Of a stretch of DNA of 64,000 nucleotides, positions 60,284 through 64,000 are shown piece after piece. Origin of the DNA: Aequorivita viscosa. Lineage in GTDB: Bacteria; Bacteroidota; Bacteroidia; Flavobacteriales; Flavobacteriaceae. The stretch is from assembly GCF_900106795.1 (NCBI RefSeq), contig NZ_FNNS01000010.1, forward strand, positions 1 to 64,000, written 5' to 3'. The number at the start of each line of letters is the position of its first letter. The first letter of the stretch is position 1. Under the pieces are notes generated by a model. The model did not search any database and was not told the DNA's origin. It saw only the letters and a program-made list of their open reading frames with translations. Both the position numbers and the translations under genes were made by a program.

Positions 60284-62944
60284 ATGGTTAGTCTGGTAGA
60301 AGATAAAATAAAAACAATAATGGAAGACGAACTGTTTACCCATTCTGAAATAGAAGAAGCAAAACGGTTTTATGGCGAAGGCGAGCACACCATCCTATCG
60401 CAAGGGAAAGAAAAGATAACGGTACTTGTAGCAAACGGGGAAGAGCATACGGTACAGATAGCAGTGAACGGAGAAGAAGAACTCTTCCAAAAGACCAACG
60501 ATAGACTTACCGAATGGGATGTATATGGCCTTACCGCCCTGTTCGTTATAGCCAATAAATGTAAGGACGAAACCCTTTCCGAAGGCATCAAATATACCCG
60601 GGAAGGCATGATAAAGCGGGTAATTGAGGAACGTTATGATAGAGCCAAAAAAGCTGATTATAAGGTAGTTTTGGCCAATAACCTGCACGGCGAGCACATT
60701 TTAACCAACGAAAAAGGAAAATCCTATAGGATTACCCTTCGCGATTTTGAGAATAAGACCGGTTATATCAACAATATCGATTGGCGCACAAACAAGCTCG
60801 GCACTACCAAGCATATAATGTACCTGTTCAACTATTTGGAAAACAATCCTTCGAAAACTAGAAAAATGGATAAAAAATATCCATTTATAGAAATTTTTAC
60901 CGATCCGTTGAACGATTATAGAATTACGTGGTATTATCCGGAAACCCTACGAACGGAGGAAAGGAAATTACTGACCTCGTATTTTGGTAACAAAAACCAT
61001 ATCGGCGATTCACAGATTGCCGGTTTCTTTTCTTTCGTACATAAATCGAGGGACCTGGAGCGCATTAAGATTCGCCAAGAGGTGTTTGAAAAAGTAGAAG
61101 CTTATTTTGAGAAGAACGAGTTGGAGCAGAAGAAGCAAAACACAACATTGGACTTTTCGTCTATACGGGCAACCTTGTACCCCTACCAAAAAGAAGGTGT
61201 TGAATTTGCCGCCTTTAAAGAAGGTGTTATAATCGCTGATGAAATGGGACTGGGGAAAACCCTTCAAGCCATTGCGACCGCGGTCCTCAAAAAGGAGATA
61301 TTTGATTTTGGAAAGACCTTGGTAATTTGCCCAGCTTCGGTAAAAAGCCAATGGAAGAACGAGGTTTTGAAGTTTACCAATGAGCAGGCCATTGTGGTTG
61401 AAGGCCTCCCCGAAGAACGCAACCAAATGTACCTTAACGATCCTTCTTTTTTCCATATAATCAACTATGAAACCGTATTGCGGGATCTGCCCGTTATAAA
61501 CAAAGTTGGATACGATTTCATCATACTCGATGAAGCCCAGAAGATTAAGAATTATGAGACCAAAACCGCCAACGCCGTAAAAGCCATACATAAAAAACAC
61601 GCCTTGGTAATTACAGGTACTCCATTGGAGAACAAGTTGTTGGACCTCTATTCCATAGTTCAGTTTTTGGATCCTTATTACCTGGCGCCGCAATGGGAGT
61701 TTTCATACCAGCATTGTGTTTTCGATACCAATTCAAAGAATAAGATTCGGGGATATTATAATTTGCAAGAATTAAAAGCCCGGTTGGAACCAATACTTAT
61801 CCGTAGGGAAAAGCGGGATGTGTTTGAGCAGTTGCCCAATGTAATCCAAAAAAATGTGTTTGTTTCATTGTCTGATGAACAGGCTGGATTGCATGCCAGT
61901 TTTGCGAGGGGAATAGCGTCCATTCTAGGCAAGAAGTTTAAAACCACCTACGACTGGCAAAAATTAATGCACTTACTGACCAATATGCGCATGGTATGCA
62001 ATTCTACCTATCTTATTGACAAGGAAACACATATTTCGCCAAAGCTGGTGGAACTCCGTGAAATTCTGTTAGAAAACTTGGATGTAAAGAATAACAAAAG
62101 AAAGATAATTATTTTTTCGGAATGGGTAACCATGTTGAATCTTATTGGGGAAATGCTTAAAAAGGAAGGTATTACCTACACAATATTAACCGGAAAAGTA
62201 CCCGTAAAGAAGCGCGGTGCATTAATAAAGGAATTTGAGGATAACCCAGATTGCAGTATTTTTCTGTCCAGCGAGTCGGGTGGAACCGGACTCAACTTGC
62301 AGGTTGCCGATACCGTGATTAATTTTGAACTCCCTTGGAATCCAGCAAAGAAAAACCAGCGCATTGGCCGTATTGACCGGATTGGCCAAAAGAAGCAAAC
62401 ATTACACGTGTTTAACCTGCTCTCTTATGATTCCATTGAAATGAAGATTGCTACTGGCCTCGTGTTAAAACAGAATCTGTTTGAAGGCGTACTGAATTCG
62501 GAAAGCCTAACTGATAATGTGGATTTTTCAGATAAAGGTAAATCTCAGTTTATTCAGCAATTGGAAGAAGTATTAGGAAAAGATGATGAATTAAGTCCAA
62601 AAGGCAAGGATGCGTCAAACTTCGAGTTTCAAGAGGAAGACACCCTTTTGGAACTGACCACCGAACCCGTCCAAACAAACTTGTTTGAGGATAATGAACT
62701 TAACAAAAAAGTAAGGAATCCGAAAAGCCAAAATTTCCAAACCACAGCTGCCAAAAATGAAAACAACGGAAAAAACATAACCGATTTGGAGCAAATGGAA
62801 GCGGTAATGACCAAGGGCATGGAGTTTTTAACCGGTATCTATAAGATGGGCACCGGAAAGGACATCGCAGCTGCGGGAAAGCCGAAGGTAAGTGTGAACA
62901 AAGAATCGGGAGAGGTTTCAATTACCTTTAAAATGGAACTGTAA
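60284..62944 (+). CDS. SNF2-family DNA-dependent ATPase/helicase
   Basis: 886 residues. A 280-residue N-terminal region of unknown fold is followed by SNF2 motor motifs: LYPYQKEGVEFAAF (Q-like), DEMGLGKT (Walker A), DEAQKIKN (Walker B), ITGTPLENKLLDLY, and in the second RecA lobe FLSSESGGTGLNLQVADTVI and RIGRIDRIGQ. A C-terminal tail of about 150 residues is low-complexity and charged. It lacks an N-terminal zinc SWIM domain. These enzymes move along DNA and remodel protein-DNA contacts. No restriction or defence partner is seen adjacent. The base composition is somewhat less AT-rich than its left neighbour. Confidence 0.88.
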   Translation: MVSLVEDKIKTIMEDELFTHSEIEEAKRFYGEGEHTILSQGKEKITVLVANGEEHTVQIAVNGEEELFQKTNDRLTEWDVYGLTALFVIANKCKDETLSEGIKYTREGMIKRVIEERYDRAKKADYKVVLANNLHGEHILTNEKGKSYRITLRDFENKTGYINNIDWRTNKLGTTKHIMYLFNYLENNPSKTRKMDKKYPFIEIFTDPLNDYRITWYYPETLRTEERKLLTSYFGNKNHIGDSQIAGFFSFVHKSRDLERIKIRQEVFEKVEAYFEKNELEQKKQNTTLDFSSIRATLYPYQKEGVEFAAFKEGVIIADEMGLGKTLQAIATAVLKKEIFDFGKTLVICPASVKSQWKNEVLKFTNEQAIVVEGLPEERNQMYLNDPSFFHIINYETVLRDLPVINKVGYDFIILDEAQKIKNYETKTANAVKAIHKKHALVITGTPLENKLLDLYSIVQFLDPYYLAPQWEFSYQHCVFDTNSKNKIRGYYNLQELKARLEPILIRREKRDVFEQLPNVIQKNVFVSLSDEQAGLHASFARGIASILGKKFKTTYDWQKLMHLLTNMRMVCNSTYLIDKETHISPKLVELREILLENLDVKNNKRKIIIFSEWVTMLNLIGEMLKKEGITYTILTGKVPVKKRGALIKEFEDNPDCSIFLSSESGGTGLNLQVADTVINFELPWNPAKKNQRIGRIDRIGQKKQTLHVFNLLSYDSIEMKIATGLVLKQNLFEGVLNSESLTDNVDFSDKGKSQFIQQLEEVLGKDDELSPKGKDASNFEFQEEDTLLELTTEPVQTNLFEDNELNKKVRNPKSQNFQTTAAKNENNGKNITDLEQMEAVMTKGMEFLTGIYKMGTGKDIAAAGKPKVSVNKESGEVSITFKMEL

Positions 62945-63338
62945 ACCTCTTAAAACACTAATAATGCAATTATGAAGGATATTAAAACTTCCAACTATAT
63001 CCAACGAAAACTGCGGGAACTTTAGGGAAATCAATTTCAGCTTTAACAATTAGTGGTTCCAAGACGGTTTTATTCAGCCTAAAAACTAAACCCCTTAGTC
63101 ATTACTACACAATCATAATAGGCAACGTTGTTATTCATTGTTATTCATTCAGAGCGCAAAGCCCTGCTGTTTGGTCTGATTTCGCTTACTTTCCAATTTA
63201 AATTCCCCTATTTTTGTGCTATTGAATTTCCTCAACCAAAACATTACGGTCGAAATAGAAAAAACATAAATTTAATTGTGTAGGTTAGGGGTTTATCAGG
63301 GCCTTTTTGTAAGCTCTATTCGAAATAAAACGTAAATA
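62945..63338. other. Intergenic region, no gene seen
   Basis: 394 bp of AT-rich sequence with a short direct repeat (GTTATTCATT twice near 63130). No clear promoter box for the channel gene. Confidence 0.4.
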
Positions 63339-64000
63339 ATGAAATTTGTCGGTAGCCAATTAGCATATTATTTGAGCGACAGGGATTTTAAAAGAAACTC
63401 TAAGGTTCTATTAAAATATTTGGTCCTTCTTGTAATCGTCATTGTAATTTTTTCTGTTCTTTTCCATTTTATTATGGAGATTGAAGGGCAGAACCACTCG
63501 TGGATTACTGGCTTTTATTGGACGCTTACCGTAATGAGCACTCTGGGTTTCGGCGATATAACCTTTGAATCTGACTTGGGGCGTTTTTTCAGTATTGTGG
63601 TATTGCTTTCAGGTATATTCATGCTATTGATTTTTTTGCCTTTTGCTTTTATTAGGCATTTTTATGTACCGCTGTTGGAATCGAAAAAGAAAAACAGGGT
63701 TCCCCGAAGTGTTCCGCAAAAAACAAAAGACCATATACTTATATGTTCCTATGATGTCATCGCGAGGGATTTTACAGAGCGGTTAAAACAGGACAACGCA
63801 CCGTATTATATTATCGAGAAAGATCCAGAAAAAGCCCTTAAGCTTTATGACGCCGAGGTTCCTGTGCTATTGGGAGAATTGGACATGGAAGAAACCTTTC
63901 TACATGCCAATATCAAGGAGGCAAAATTGGTACTCGTAAACAGGGATGATATTTTGAATACGAAAATCATCCTTATTATCCGAAACCTTGCTCCCCATAT
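63339..64000 (+). CDS. Potassium channel with TrkA-N domain, 5' part (cut by window edge)
   Basis: ATG 63339 gives 220 codons to the edge without a stop. Two membrane helices surround the pore with selectivity filter TLGFGD (in WTLTVMSTLGFGDITFESD). A short linker follows, then a cytoplasmic RCK/TrkA-N domain (HILICSYDVIARDFTERLKQ, YIIEKDPEKALKLYDAEVPVLLGELD). The G-x-G-type nucleotide loop of classical TrkA-N reads CSYDVIA here, so it is atypical. Kch-like two-helix channels of this type pass potassium. Confidence 0.87.
   Translation, partial: MKFVGSQLAYYLSDRDFKRNSKVLLKYLVLLVIVIVIFSVLFHFIMEIEGQNHSWITGFYWTLTVMSTLGFGDITFESDLGRFFSIVVLLSGIFMLLIFLPFAFIRHFYVPLLESKKKNRVPRSVPQKTKDHILICSYDVIARDFTERLKQDNAPYYIIEKDPEKALKLYDAEVPVLLGELDMEETFLHANIKEAKLVLVNRDDILNTKIILIIRNLAPH

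Noticed and set aside
61010-61693. 227-codon open frame antisense to the SNF2 helicase gene
   Set aside because: It is the shadow of a well-supported gene, shows no family sequence, and long antisense frames are expected opposite less AT-rich coding DNA.

Overview
The window is AT-rich DNA from a member of the Bacteroidota, most likely a marine or brackish Flavobacteriaceae. The evidence is a TonB-dependent receptor, a type IX secretion (T9SS) tail, a PID-CTERM sorting peptide, a fused CcoN-CcoO oxidase subunit, a DUF4494 protein, and many promoters with the Bacteroidota -7 box TAnnTTTG. Several ORFs seem to start at a TTG that is really the end of such a -7 box, and I moved those starts to the next ATG. 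No species can be assigned from sequence alone.

Layout. 0-1.1 kb: the end of an IS256-type transposase, a 48-bp perfect palindrome and a wrecked FAD oxidoreductase. 1.2-15 kb: mostly housekeeping and envelope genes (persulfide dioxygenase-rhodanese, M28 peptidase, tRNA-His, cupin, deaminase, MTA/SAH nucleosidase, secreted nuclease-like protein, TonB receptor, patatin with barrel). 15-16 kb: a rearrangement scar where a T9SS-tail gene and a TMEM175-type channel gene have both lost their 5' parts at one junction. 16-21.6 kb: an AraC regulator with a probable 3' frameshift, pirin, GNAT, YceI, nitroreductase, a two-repeat MliC-like lipoprotein, cold-shock protein and a Fur-family regulator. 21.7-31.4 kb: a biotin-dependent acyl-CoA carboxylase operon, a membrane protein-histidine kinase-response regulator operon, a pseudouridine synthase, panB and serine dehydratase.

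31.5-57 kb is a nitrogen-oxide and microaerobic respiration island. It holds a NorC/NorB-like pair, nadAB, a REP-associated transposase (RAYT) with its palindromes, a CoA-transferase, two Rrf2 regulators, a zinc-ribbon protein, a hemerythrin, the RIC iron-centre repair protein, a haem-copper-oxidase-like membrane protein, and a full cbb3 oxidase set (ccoI, S, NO, Q, P, G, fixH, ccoH-like). Convergent to these is an outer-membrane porin-nirK-nirV-SCO operon, where NirK is a copper nitrite reductase fused to cytochrome c. Together they would take nitrite to NO, reduce or scavenge NO, repair damaged iron centres and respire at low oxygen. No nitrous oxide reductase or nitrate reductase lies in the window.

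The strongest regulatory signal is that four promoters in this island (norC-like, ric, ccoI, ccoS-NOQP) each carry a TGA-N6-TCA dyad whose centre lies exactly 36.5 bp upstream of the last base of the -7 box. That is about -41.5, the class II position of Crp/Fnr activators. A second, distinct 20-bp dyad (TTCTGACAAWTTTATCAGAA) precedes an Rrf2 gene and ric.

57-64 kb: FKBP isomerase, DUF4494 protein, a single-domain NagB, a SNF2 helicase and the start of a potassium channel with a TrkA-N domain. Three heptanucleotide tandem arrays (21.8, 29.0 and 51.5 kb), each abutting a gene end, are a recurrent feature of this genome.
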